Source: Halorientalis persicus (GTDB taxonomy: Archaea; Halobacteriota; Halobacteria; Halobacteriales; Haloarculaceae). Taken from it: a stretch of 64,000 nucleotides of DNA. How positions within the stretch are numbered: position 1 is the stretch's first letter; the number at the start of each line of letters is the position of its first letter. Location: the NCBI RefSeq assembly GCF_900110215.1, contig NZ_FOCX01000003.1, positions 248,001 to 312,000 of the forward strand, in the 5' to 3' direction. The position numbers and the translations under genes are program-made. This document shows, one piece after another, positions 25,896 to 34,305 of the stretch. A model generated the notes under the pieces. That model worked only from the letters and a program-made list of their open reading frames with translations, was not told the DNA's origin and made no database searches.

Positions 25896-28133
25896 ATGTC
25901 AACTGGAGAGAACGATCGGTGGCCTACCGCGGGTCGGATCGCCGTCGTCGTCGTGATCTTGGCGACGGTCGGCGCGCTCGCGAGTGGCGTCGCCGCAGGG
26001 AGTACAGCGACGGCAGTGAGTGTGAACGCCTCGGACGGGCCGGCGGTTGAGACCGCCTGGGCAGACGCGCTCGGAGACACTCACTACCTCGTCGAGACGA
26101 ACCTGACGAGCCTCGGTGGGGCCGACGAGGCGACCGTCCGGGTCGAGTACCGCGTGGCCGGTGCGAGCCAGTGGTCCCGGACGACGAACCGGACGGTCAA
26201 CCGGACCGGCGGTGTCCGGTTCGAGTTGCGCAGCCTCGACAACGACACGACCTACGAGTATCGGGCCGTCGCGACCACGGTCGACGGGCGCGACACGGGC
26301 GCGATTCGGAACTTCACGACCCGGGGGAATCCGCCGGTCGTCGAGACCCGGCCCGCGGCCAACGTCGGGCAGAACACCGTCGAGTTGCGCGGTGAACTGC
26401 TCGACCTCGGCGGGGCCGACACCGCCAACGTCAGCTTCTACTGGCAGGCGGTCGACGGCCTCGACTCCGGATTCACCGACGACCAGACGCTGACTGCCCC
26501 GGGCAACGTCTCCGAGACCGTCTGGCTGGAACCGAACACCACCTACGAGTATCGGGTCGACGCCTCGAACGGGAACGGCGAGTGGGCCGACGGGGCCTAT
26601 CGGACGGTCACGACCGATCCCGCGTTCGACCTCGACACGCGTCCGGCGACGAACGTCACCGCCACGTCGGCCACGCTCAACGGCGTCGTGGCCGAGTTCG
26701 GCGACGCCGCGAGTGCGAACGTCTCCTTCGAGTACCGGAAGCCGGGGACCGGCCTGATCGGCTGGACCGACGTGGACGCGACGCTCTCGGCCGACGGCCG
26801 CGTCACCGGCTCGGTCGGCGGACTCGATCCGGACACGACCTACGAGTTCCGGGTGGTCGGCCGGGCGACCGACGGTGACGTGGACACCGCGAGTGCGGTC
26901 ACGATCACGACCGGCGGTCGCCTCGCCGTGGCGACGCTCCCGGCGAGTAACGTGACCGACAGCGCCGCCACGCTCCGGGGGAACCTCACTGACCTGGGTG
27001 GTGCCGAGAACGCGACCGTCCGGTTCACCGTCGACGGTCCCGACGATGTCTGGACGACCGCCGAACAGCACGTCACCGAAACCGGCCAGTTCAGCCAGCG
27101 GCTCACCGACCTCGCCGAGAACCGGACCTACGAGTTCTCCGCGTTCGTCGCGGCCGCCGACGGCGGGCAGGCCGAGGGACAGCGCCGCTCGTTCACGACT
27201 GCCGACGCAGACCCCGCGGTGACCACCGGCGCGGCAACGAGTGTCAACGAGACGACCGCGACGTTGACCGGTTCGGTCACCGACTTCGGCGGTGCCGACG
27301 GCGTGAAACCCGCCATCGAGTACCGGACACAGGGAGCGACGACGTGGTCGACCGCCGGGGCACGGCTCGCGTCCGACGGGTCGGTCACCGCGTCGGTCGC
27401 CGGTCTCCGCGCGGACACGGCCTACGAGTTCCGGGCCGTCGCGACCGCGAGCGACGGTGACAGCGCGACCGGTGCGATCCGGACGTTCCGGACCGAGGCG
27501 TTCCCCGCCGTCAAGACGGGGCCCGCGACCGACCTGAACGCGTCGGCCGCCACGCTCACGGCGACCGTGACCGACCTCGGCGATGCCACCGACGGGACCG
27601 TCCGGTTCGAGTACCGGCCCACGGACGCGAACACCTGGGTCGAAACCGGCGGCCAGTCGATCACCGAGGCCGGGTCGGTCACGACGACCGTGACCGGACT
27701 TGCAGCCAACACGAGCTACGAGTTCCGTGCCGTCCTCGACGCGGACGGTGACCGTGTGAGCGGCGATGCAGCGTCGTTCACGACCGACACCGCGAGCCGG
27801 CCGCCAGCCGTCGCGTCGCTTTCGGTCCAGGATACCAGCGGCTCCAACCCGCACGTGAACCTGGCCGTCGACTGGCGCGTCACCGACGCCGACGGCGACC
27901 TCGCGACGGTCCGGGTCACGGTTCGGGACGGCGCCGGACAGGTCGCCGCCGACACGTGGTCGGTCTCCGGGTCGTCGGCCACTGACTCACTTGCGGAGCG
28001 GATCAAACACGGAGACGGAGCTAACTACACCGTGACGGTGACGGTGACCGACGCCGCCGGCAACACCGCGACCGACGACGAGTCACTCGATACGTCGGAG
28101 TCGGACCGTGGCTGGTCCTGGTGGTGGTGGTAA
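25896..28133 (+). CDS. Large secreted protein with six fibronectin-III-like repeats
   Basis: 745 residues. Signal segment at about 12-37 (IAVVVVILATVGALASGVAAG). Six repeats of about 95 residues follow, each with the pattern ATNV..TSATL.G.V.DLGGAD.A.V.FEYR ... TTYEFRAV ... TFTT, then a seventh, cadherin/PKD-like domain (about 620-735) and an acidic tail closing with GWSWWWW. There are many N-glycosylation sequons (NVT, NRT, NTT). It is likely an exported surface or adhesive protein; no membrane anchor or sorting motif is seen. Confidence 0.85.
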   Translation: MSTGENDRWPTAGRIAVVVVILATVGALASGVAAGSTATAVSVNASDGPAVETAWADALGDTHYLVETNLTSLGGADEATVRVEYRVAGASQWSRTTNRTVNRTGGVRFELRSLDNDTTYEYRAVATTVDGRDTGAIRNFTTRGNPPVVETRPAANVGQNTVELRGELLDLGGADTANVSFYWQAVDGLDSGFTDDQTLTAPGNVSETVWLEPNTTYEYRVDASNGNGEWADGAYRTVTTDPAFDLDTRPATNVTATSATLNGVVAEFGDAASANVSFEYRKPGTGLIGWTDVDATLSADGRVTGSVGGLDPDTTYEFRVVGRATDGDVDTASAVTITTGGRLAVATLPASNVTDSAATLRGNLTDLGGAENATVRFTVDGPDDVWTTAEQHVTETGQFSQRLTDLAENRTYEFSAFVAAADGGQAEGQRRSFTTADADPAVTTGAATSVNETTATLTGSVTDFGGADGVKPAIEYRTQGATTWSTAGARLASDGSVTASVAGLRADTAYEFRAVATASDGDSATGAIRTFRTEAFPAVKTGPATDLNASAATLTATVTDLGDATDGTVRFEYRPTDANTWVETGGQSITEAGSVTTTVTGLAANTSYEFRAVLDADGDRVSGDAASFTTDTASRPPAVASLSVQDTSGSNPHVNLAVDWRVTDADGDLATVRVTVRDGAGQVAADTWSVSGSSATDSLAERIKHGDGANYTVTVTVTDAAGNTATDDESLDTSESDRGWSWWWW

Positions 28134-28177
28134 CGCGAGACGGTAGAATGCTGCTCCCGGCGGACTGACTTGGGTGC

Positions 28178-29539
28178 TCAGTCGTCCGTGTGATCGTGAT
28201 CGTGGCCGTGCCCGTCGGCGGCGGTCTCTTCCTCGTCGGTGCCCGAGATGTCGCCCCCGGCGACCAGCGCGTCGGCGTCGCCGTCGATCATGTCGAGGTT
28301 CTTGAGATTGTCCCGCTCCTCGAAGTCGGCCACGGCGTCTTCGAGGTCCTGCTGGGTCAGGGTGGTGCGCTCCTCTGTCAGGGCGCTCAACACCGCCTCA
28401 CGGAGGACCAGCCGGAGGTCACTGCCGGTCAATCCTTCGGTCATCTCCGCCAGCGTCTGGGGGTCGAAGTCGTCGATCTCCATCTCGCGGGTGACGACCC
28501 GGAGGATGTCCGAGCGCATCCCCGAATCCGGTTTGGGGAAGTTGACGATCTCGTCGAAGCGCCGCCAGGCCGCGGCGTCGAGCTGGTCGGGGTGGTTGGT
28601 CGCCCCGATCAGCAACACGTCGTCCTCGATGAGGCTGATGTCGTCGATGCTCTTGAGGAGGGTGTTGACCGCGCGCTTGATCGCGGCGTGTTCGTCCGAC
28701 GAGCGCGTCTTGGCCACGAAGTCGAACTCGTCCATGAAGAAGATACACGGGGAGAGTCTACGGGCGACCTCGAAGGACTTCTCGACGTTCTTGGCCGTCT
28801 CGCCGAGGTACTGGCTGGTGATCATCGACAGCTTCACCTCGACGAACGGCAGGTCGAGTTCGCGGGCCAGCGCCCGGGCCACGGAGGTCTTCCCGGTGCC
28901 CGGCGGACCGACGAACAGGAGTTTCCCGATCTCGCGCAGGCCGATCTGGGCGAGGTAATCGCGGTGCTCGATGGCCTTGACGATCTTGTGGATCTCGCCT
29001 TCCTGGTCCTCGGTGAGGACCAGGTCGTCCATCGTCATCTCGACTTCCTCGGGGGCGCGGATGTCCACGAGGTCGAGCATCTCCTCTTCTTCCTCGTCGT
29101 CGAAGTACTCATCGAGCAGGCTGTCGATCCAGGCCCGATCCGCCCGTGCGGGCCGGTTCAGCTCGTGGGCCTCGTCGTAGTCGACGTCGAACTCGTCGTC
29201 GTACCTGGCGGCCAGCGTGGGGTTGTCGCGGATCCGCTCCTCGTCGGCGCGGTCGAGGAACCACTCTTCGGCCATGTCCTCGTCGGTGAACTCGATATCT
29301 CCCGAGAAGTCGTCGCGGTCGGTGAACATCAGTCCGGACACGGCGTCCCAGGGTCGTTCGACGCCGGTCGCGTCTGCGGCCGCCGTCGCGGTCGCAGAGA
29401 GCGGTCGCTCGATACGGCCGTCACTCCAGAACACAGTCCGGAAGGTCGGCGGGAGATCGTCCGGCTCTAACTCGCGGTCGTCGTTGTACGCTGTCGCTGT
29501 CAACAGGAACTCGACGACGTCCAGCTCCGGGTCACTCAT
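28178..29539 (-). CDS. AAA+ ATPase with His-rich tail
   Basis: 453 residues. N-terminal region of about 185 residues is very acidic (YFDDEEEEEMLDLVD). The AAA domain has Walker A FVGPPGTGKTSVARALA (about 212-228), Walker B FFMDEFDF, sensor 1 ATNHPDQLDAAAWRRFD with Arg finger, and a sensor-2 helix GSDLRLVLREAV. It ends GHGHDHDHTDD, a possible metal-binding tail. It is a CDC48/proteasome-like AAA without an obvious partner; remodelling or chaperone work is likely. ATG at 29537-29539. Confidence 0.88.
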   Translation of the reverse strand: MSDPELDVVEFLLTATAYNDDRELEPDDLPPTFRTVFWSDGRIERPLSATATAAADATGVERPWDAVSGLMFTDRDDFSGDIEFTDEDMAEEWFLDRADEERIRDNPTLAARYDDEFDVDYDEAHELNRPARADRAWIDSLLDEYFDDEEEEEMLDLVDIRAPEEVEMTMDDLVLTEDQEGEIHKIVKAIEHRDYLAQIGLREIGKLLFVGPPGTGKTSVARALARELDLPFVEVKLSMITSQYLGETAKNVEKSFEVARRLSPCIFFMDEFDFVAKTRSSDEHAAIKRAVNTLLKSIDDISLIEDDVLLIGATNHPDQLDAAAWRRFDEIVNFPKPDSGMRSDILRVVTREMEIDDFDPQTLAEMTEGLTGSDLRLVLREAVLSALTEERTTLTQQDLEDAVADFEERDNLKNLDMIDGDADALVAGGDISGTDEEETAADGHGHDHDHTDD

Positions 29540-29812
29540 TCCCACCGAGATTCGACCGCGACGGACATAAGCCCCCCGGACTCCGTCCGCGAACGCCCCG
29601 GCTCACTCCTGGCACACCCACCCGATTCTCACCGAATCCCCGCAACTGCCGTGTGAGCTGTTCACCGAATATTCGGACAGTAGTTCAACTGTAAGCCATC
29701 TATGCGAGGTGGTTAACATAGGAACGACGAAGGCGGGCCACCGCCGACAACTGGTAGTGCCAGCGGTGGGAGTTCGACGGGATTTAACACGAACGACCCT
29801 GATGGGCTACAC
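29540..29812. other. Promoter region of the thiolase gene
   Basis: 273 bp between two divergent genes. TTTAA at 29783-29787 lies 26-30 bases before the thiolase ATG and fits a leaderless start. No gene is seen. Confidence 0.55.
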
Positions 29813-30967
29813 ATGGCAGATAACACGCCAGTCGTTGTCAAAGCGTACCGTACACCGCAGGGGAAAGAGGACGGCGTCTACTCGGAAGTCCGCAGCGAGG
29901 ACCTCTCGATCCCGCTGATCAACAAGATGCTGGACGAGACGGGCCTCGAGGGCGAGGACGTCGACGACCTGATCTGGGGCTGTGCCCAGCAGCGTGGCGA
30001 GCAGGGCAACAACATGGCTCGGGTCATCTCGCTGCTCTCCGACCTCGGTGAGAGCGTGCCCGCGACGACCGTCAACCGCTGGTGTGCCTCCTCGGCGCAG
30101 GCGATCATCTCCGCGGCCGACGCCATCCGCGCCGGCCAGCGCGACGTGCTCATCGCCGGCGGTGTCGAGAGTATGTCCCGCGTCGAGATGGGTGAGAACA
30201 CCGCCAACGTCCACCCCGCACTCAACGACGACTACAACGTCATGAACCTCCAGATGGGGATGACCGCGGAGAAGGTCGCCGAGGAGTACGACATCTCCCG
30301 GGAGACCCAGGACGAGTACGCCGCCCGCTCCCAGCAGCGCGCCGTCGAGGCCACCGAAGACGGCCGCTTCGACGACGAGATCGTCCCCATCGAGGGGACC
30401 GACGACGAGGGCAACGAGATCACCGTCGAGAAAGACGAGGGTATTCGCCCGGGCACCACCAAGGAGAAGCTCGAAGGCCTCCCGACCGTGTTCAAGGCCG
30501 ACGGGACCGTCACGCCCGGCAACTCCAGCCAGATCTCCGACGGCGCGGCCGCCACGATGATCACCAGCAAGGAATTCGCCGAGGAGCAGGGCCTGGACAT
30601 CCTCGCCGAGATCGGCGGCAACAACGTCGCTGGCGTCGACCCCACCGTGATGGGTATCGGCCCGATCCCCGCCGTCGAGGGCCTGTGTGAGCGCACCGGT
30701 CGCGACCCCGAGGACTACGACCTGGTCGAACTCAACGAGGCCTTCGCCTCCCAGTGTTACTACTGCCAGCAGGAGCTCGGCTTCGACGACGACATCTACA
30801 ACGTCAACGGCGGTGCGATCGCCATCGGCCACCCGCTCGGTGCCTCCGGTGCCCGCCTGCCCGTGACGCTCATCCACGAGATGAACAAGCGCGACGCCGA
30901 ACTCGGCCTCGCGACCGAGTGTGTCGGCTTCGGGCAGGGCGCTGCGATCGAGTTCGAGCTGCCCTAG
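29813..30967 (+). CDS. Acetyl-CoA C-acyltransferase (thiolase)
   Basis: 384 residues. Catalyses thiolytic cleavage of 3-ketoacyl-CoA or the reverse condensation. NRWCASSAQAI holds the nucleophile (Cys91), NGGAIAIGHPLGASGARLPVTLIHEM the catalytic His, and CVGFGQGAAIEFEL the second Cys. It is the acyl-type archaeal thiolase, consistent with fatty-acid beta-oxidation together with the acyl-CoA synthetase at 31827-33809. ATG start. Confidence 0.95.
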   Translation: MADNTPVVVKAYRTPQGKEDGVYSEVRSEDLSIPLINKMLDETGLEGEDVDDLIWGCAQQRGEQGNNMARVISLLSDLGESVPATTVNRWCASSAQAIISAADAIRAGQRDVLIAGGVESMSRVEMGENTANVHPALNDDYNVMNLQMGMTAEKVAEEYDISRETQDEYAARSQQRAVEATEDGRFDDEIVPIEGTDDEGNEITVEKDEGIRPGTTKEKLEGLPTVFKADGTVTPGNSSQISDGAAATMITSKEFAEEQGLDILAEIGGNNVAGVDPTVMGIGPIPAVEGLCERTGRDPEDYDLVELNEAFASQCYYCQQELGFDDDIYNVNGGAIAIGHPLGASGARLPVTLIHEMNKRDAELGLATECVGFGQGAAIEFELP

Positions 30968-31115
30968 ATTTGTCGATCGGACGCGACCCAGGGTTCGTTC
31001 GGCTTAATTCAACTACTTCGACCCTTCTTTCAACTGCAGTCGCACAATACCCCTTCCCGCCACTGTAGACCCCTCATAGCAACCGCTTACCTGTCGAATC
31101 CGGAAGTCGGTCGTG

Positions 31116-31814
31116 ATGCAGGAGACTCCTACCAGCGCGTTCCGGACCGAATTCGTCGAGGTTACCGACCGCTACTTCGACGCACTCGCCGATTGTGTCG
31201 AGAGCGTGCGACCCGGCGTCGAGTACTACGGACGCGACGAGGCGGCCTTCTGTCGCGAACTCGCACGTGCCCGGCGGCTCGAATCGGACTGTGACGACCT
31301 GCTCGCCACGATTCGGACGACGGTGGGGCAGTCGATGGGCCCCAACTTCACCCGCGTCTACTTCCAGCCCGGGGGCGTCCTCGAACTGTTCGCCTGCGCA
31401 GACGAGACCGCCAATCACGCCGAGACGTTCCTCGGCGAACTGGCCGCGATGGAGCCGACGCTCTCGGCGGCCGCCACCGCGGATTTCGCTCGAATGGGTG
31501 ACCTCGTCGTCGAAGCGGTGGGCGTGCTGTCCGCGGCCGTCGACGACCTGTCCGCCGCCCCCGCTCACCGGGCCGTCGACGCCGTTCACGATGCCAGGGA
31601 CACCATCGCGGATCTGGAGTCACGCTGTGACACGGTGGGGCGGAAACTGGTCTCGGAGGCGTTCGCGACCGACGACACCGCCGCCGCGCTGGTCGTCCGG
31701 GAACTCGCGCTGTGGCTCGACCGGGCGATGGACGCCGTCGAGGACGCCGCCGAACAGGCGGTCTACCTCGACAGCACGGCCGTCGCGACGAGCGAAACCG
31801 CCGGGCCGGACTGA
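31116..31814 (+). CDS. PhoU/DUF47-like helical protein
   Basis: 232 residues, all helical. LARARRLESDCDDLLATIRTTV and PGGVLELFACADETANHAETFLGEL follow the pattern of DUF47 proteins (PhoU-like helpers of Pit phosphate transporters), with acidic residues placed to bind metal. No pit gene is adjacent, unlike most relatives. The orphan PstS at 22551-23711 is the only other phosphate gene in the window. ATG at 31116, preceded by a GTG at 31113. Confidence 0.62.
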   Translation: MQETPTSAFRTEFVEVTDRYFDALADCVESVRPGVEYYGRDEAAFCRELARARRLESDCDDLLATIRTTVGQSMGPNFTRVYFQPGGVLELFACADETANHAETFLGELAAMEPTLSAAATADFARMGDLVVEAVGVLSAAVDDLSAAPAHRAVDAVHDARDTIADLESRCDTVGRKLVSEAFATDDTAAALVVRELALWLDRAMDAVEDAAEQAVYLDSTAVATSETAGPD

Positions 31815-31826
31815 TCCCCTCGACCG

Positions 31827-33809
31827 CTAGTCCGCTAGCTGCGCTTCTGTATCGCCGTAGATCCGGTCGACCTTCTCGGCGTGCTCGGTCAGGATGTTCC
31901 GCCGTTTCTTCTTCAGCGACGGGGTGAGCAGGTCGTTTTCCGGCGTCCACTCCTCGGGAACGAGTTCGACCTCTTTGATCGTCTCGTGTTTCTCCAGGGT
32001 CCGGTTGACGAGGTTCACGTCCTGGACGACCCACTCCTTGACGCGTTCGTCCTCGCAGATGGCGTTGCGCCCGGTCGGCAGGTCGAGGTTCCGGTTGTCG
32101 GCCCACCGCCTGATGGCGTCGAAGTTCGGGACGATCAGGGCGGACACGAACTTCTCGTCGTCGCCCATCACCATGATCTGTTCGACCCGCGAAGAAGTCG
32201 AGAACTCGTCCTCGATGGGTTCGGGCGCGACGTTTTTCCCCGTGTCAAGCACGAGGAGGTTCTTCAGCCGGTCGTGGTAGATCAGGTAGTCGCCGTCGAC
32301 GCGCTCGACGATGTCGCCGGTCTGGAACCAGCCGTCGGCGGTGAAGGCGTCGTCGGTCTTCTCGGGCATCTCCCAGTAGCCCTCCGTGACGTTCGGTCCC
32401 TTGACCAGGAGCTCGCCGACGTATCCCTCGGCGTCGGCGAACTGTTCGTCGGACACCTTCGAGGGGTCGATCCGGATGTCCATGTCGACCAGCGGTCGCC
32501 CGAGCGTGCCAGTCCGGTGATCCTCCGGGGTGTTCGCCGTGACGACCGGCGCGGCCTCGGTCAGGCCGTACCCCTCGAAGATGGGGATGCCCATGCCGTC
32601 GAACAACTCGGCGAGGCGGTCGCTCAGGCTCCCGCCGCCGCTGACCATCAGGATGATGTTCCCGCCGAGTTCCTCCTTGACCTTGCTGTAGACCAGCCGT
32701 TCGGAGATACCGCGTTTGAGCTTGAGGCCGATTCCCGGGCTTTCGGCGCGGCTGTACTGGCGGGCGACGTCGACGGCCCACTCGAAGACCCGCTCTTTGA
32801 CCTCCGACCCGCTGGCCTGCTCGCGGGCCTGCGCGAAGATGCGCTCGTACACCCGCGGCACGCTCGCGCCGCCGTGGGGCTGGATCTTCTTCAGATCCTC
32901 GTCGACCGTGTCGGTGCTCTGGGCGTAGCCGACGGTCGCCCCGGCCGCGAACATCAGGAAGTGGCCGACCGTCCGCTCGAAGACGTGGGCCAGCGGCAGG
33001 AGTGAGATCGTGCGCTTGTCCGAATCCAGCACGGGCATATCCTCGTCCTTGTCGGGTCGCGGGCCGACGCGTTTCCAGAGTTGGTTGATGTTCGACCGGA
33101 AATTGTGATGGGTCAGCTTCACGCCCTTGGGTTTGCCAGTCGTTCCGGAGGTGTAGACGAGACTCGCCAGGTCGTGACTGTCCAGGTCGTCGAGCCACCC
33201 ACGGTAGGCGTCCTCGTCGTAGTGGTCGACGCCCATGTCGTAGACCTCTTTGAGCGTCCGGATCTGGTCGACGTGGTCGTACCGGTCGAGTTCGTCGATG
33301 ACGACCACGAAGTCCAGACTCAGGTCGTCTTGCACCCTGACGAGTCGGTCGAGCAGTCGCTCGTTCTCCACGACGACACCGGTCGCACTGGGATCGTTGA
33401 GCAGGTACTTGATCTGTTTGGGCGAGGACTCCGTGTAGATCGTCGTGACCACGCCACCGCCGGACATGAGCGCGAAATCGGTCAGCGCCCACTCCATCCG
33501 GGAGTCGGACATGATCCCGACGCGATCACCCGACGTGACACCCAGCTCGCGAAACCCTGCCGCCAGATACCGGACCACTTCTCCCATCTTCTCGTAGGTG
33601 ATCGACGTGTACGCCCCCGGCTCGGGTTCGTCGACGACTTCCGGCGTCAGCGACCGTGGATAGATGCCCCCTTTGTACCGCTGTGCCTCGCCGTCGCCGT
33701 TGCGTTCGACACTCGCCGCGAACAGTTCGGGTATCGTGTCGTCCCCGACCACCTCGTCGGTGTACTCCCGTTCGGACTCGAGCCACCCCGGATCCCCAGA
33801 TTCCGTCAT
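31827..33809 (-). CDS. Long-chain fatty-acid--CoA ligase (AMP-forming)
   Basis: 660 residues. Activates fatty acids to acyl-CoA using ATP. P-loop LVYTSGTTGKPKGVKLTHHNF (about 198-218), VSGGGSLSDRLAELFDGMGIPIFEGYGLTEAAPVVTAN, YHDRLKNLLVLDTGKNVAPEPIE (hinge and C-terminal domain), and a final region with catalytic Lys. ATG at 33807-33809; a TATA box lies 27 bases upstream at 33832-33841. It converges with the DUF47-like gene. Confidence 0.94.
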   Translation of the reverse strand: MTESGDPGWLESEREYTDEVVGDDTIPELFAASVERNGDGEAQRYKGGIYPRSLTPEVVDEPEPGAYTSITYEKMGEVVRYLAAGFRELGVTSGDRVGIMSDSRMEWALTDFALMSGGGVVTTIYTESSPKQIKYLLNDPSATGVVVENERLLDRLVRVQDDLSLDFVVVIDELDRYDHVDQIRTLKEVYDMGVDHYDEDAYRGWLDDLDSHDLASLVYTSGTTGKPKGVKLTHHNFRSNINQLWKRVGPRPDKDEDMPVLDSDKRTISLLPLAHVFERTVGHFLMFAAGATVGYAQSTDTVDEDLKKIQPHGGASVPRVYERIFAQAREQASGSEVKERVFEWAVDVARQYSRAESPGIGLKLKRGISERLVYSKVKEELGGNIILMVSGGGSLSDRLAELFDGMGIPIFEGYGLTEAAPVVTANTPEDHRTGTLGRPLVDMDIRIDPSKVSDEQFADAEGYVGELLVKGPNVTEGYWEMPEKTDDAFTADGWFQTGDIVERVDGDYLIYHDRLKNLLVLDTGKNVAPEPIEDEFSTSSRVEQIMVMGDDEKFVSALIVPNFDAIRRWADNRNLDLPTGRNAICEDERVKEWVVQDVNLVNRTLEKHETIKEVELVPEEWTPENDLLTPSLKKKRRNILTEHAEKVDRIYGDTEAQLAD

Positions 33810-34305
33810 AACATTAATTCTCGACTGGCGGAAATATAAATCTTCAGTTGCGACAGAGCAGCCGCCATGCAGGCGCGCTCGGGACGGAGGCGAGGTGATC
33901 GCGACGGATCTCCGAGCCGATGGCGGACGCCGACCGTCGACCGACCACCCACAGCCGTCGACGCGACGGTCCGGTTTCCCGCCTCCCGCGCACGGACTCG
34001 CGGTCGAGTAAGGACCACATAGCCCGCTCCGCTCGCTCACAGCCGCCGCGACAGGGACGCCTTACGACGAGACCTGCCCCCGATTACTGGTAAAAACTGC
34101 CGGATAACTACGGTCCCACACGTCGTCGTTCCGGGTGGGGCCGTCGCTGGCGGCGGCACCGCTCGGTGGCCACGCGACGCCTCCCGGCGGGACCGACGAC
34201 CCCGGCCCGTCCCCGGTCTCTCCCCCTCTCTCGGTTCCGGACGGCGAGCGCTGTGGCTGTCGGAGTTGGCGACCGCGAAAAAACGTGTTCGAGTAGCTGG
34301 TCCGA
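33810..34305. other. Intergenic between acyl-CoA synthetase and aconitase
   Basis: 496 bp. On the minus strand ATTTATATTT at 33832-33841 is the TATA box for the ligase gene. The rest is GC-rich with no supported gene; frames crossing it lack haloarchaeal codon bias and acidic composition. Confidence 0.6.

Noticed and set aside
26100-27760. Regular repeats about 290 bp apart, considered as a CRISPR-like or tandem DNA repeat
   Set aside because: They are protein-level FN3-like repeats with diverged DNA. No CRISPR array was seen anywhere in the window.
25899-27854. 651-codon open frame on the minus strand
   Set aside because: It is antisense to the FN3-repeat gene. Its composition is basic and Arg/Gly-rich, as expected for a GC-rich shadow frame, and it has no family motif.
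33664-34011. Plus-strand frame of 115 codons across the acyl-CoA synthetase promoter
   Set aside because: It is antisense to the ligase start and crosses its TATA box; basic, low-complexity product.
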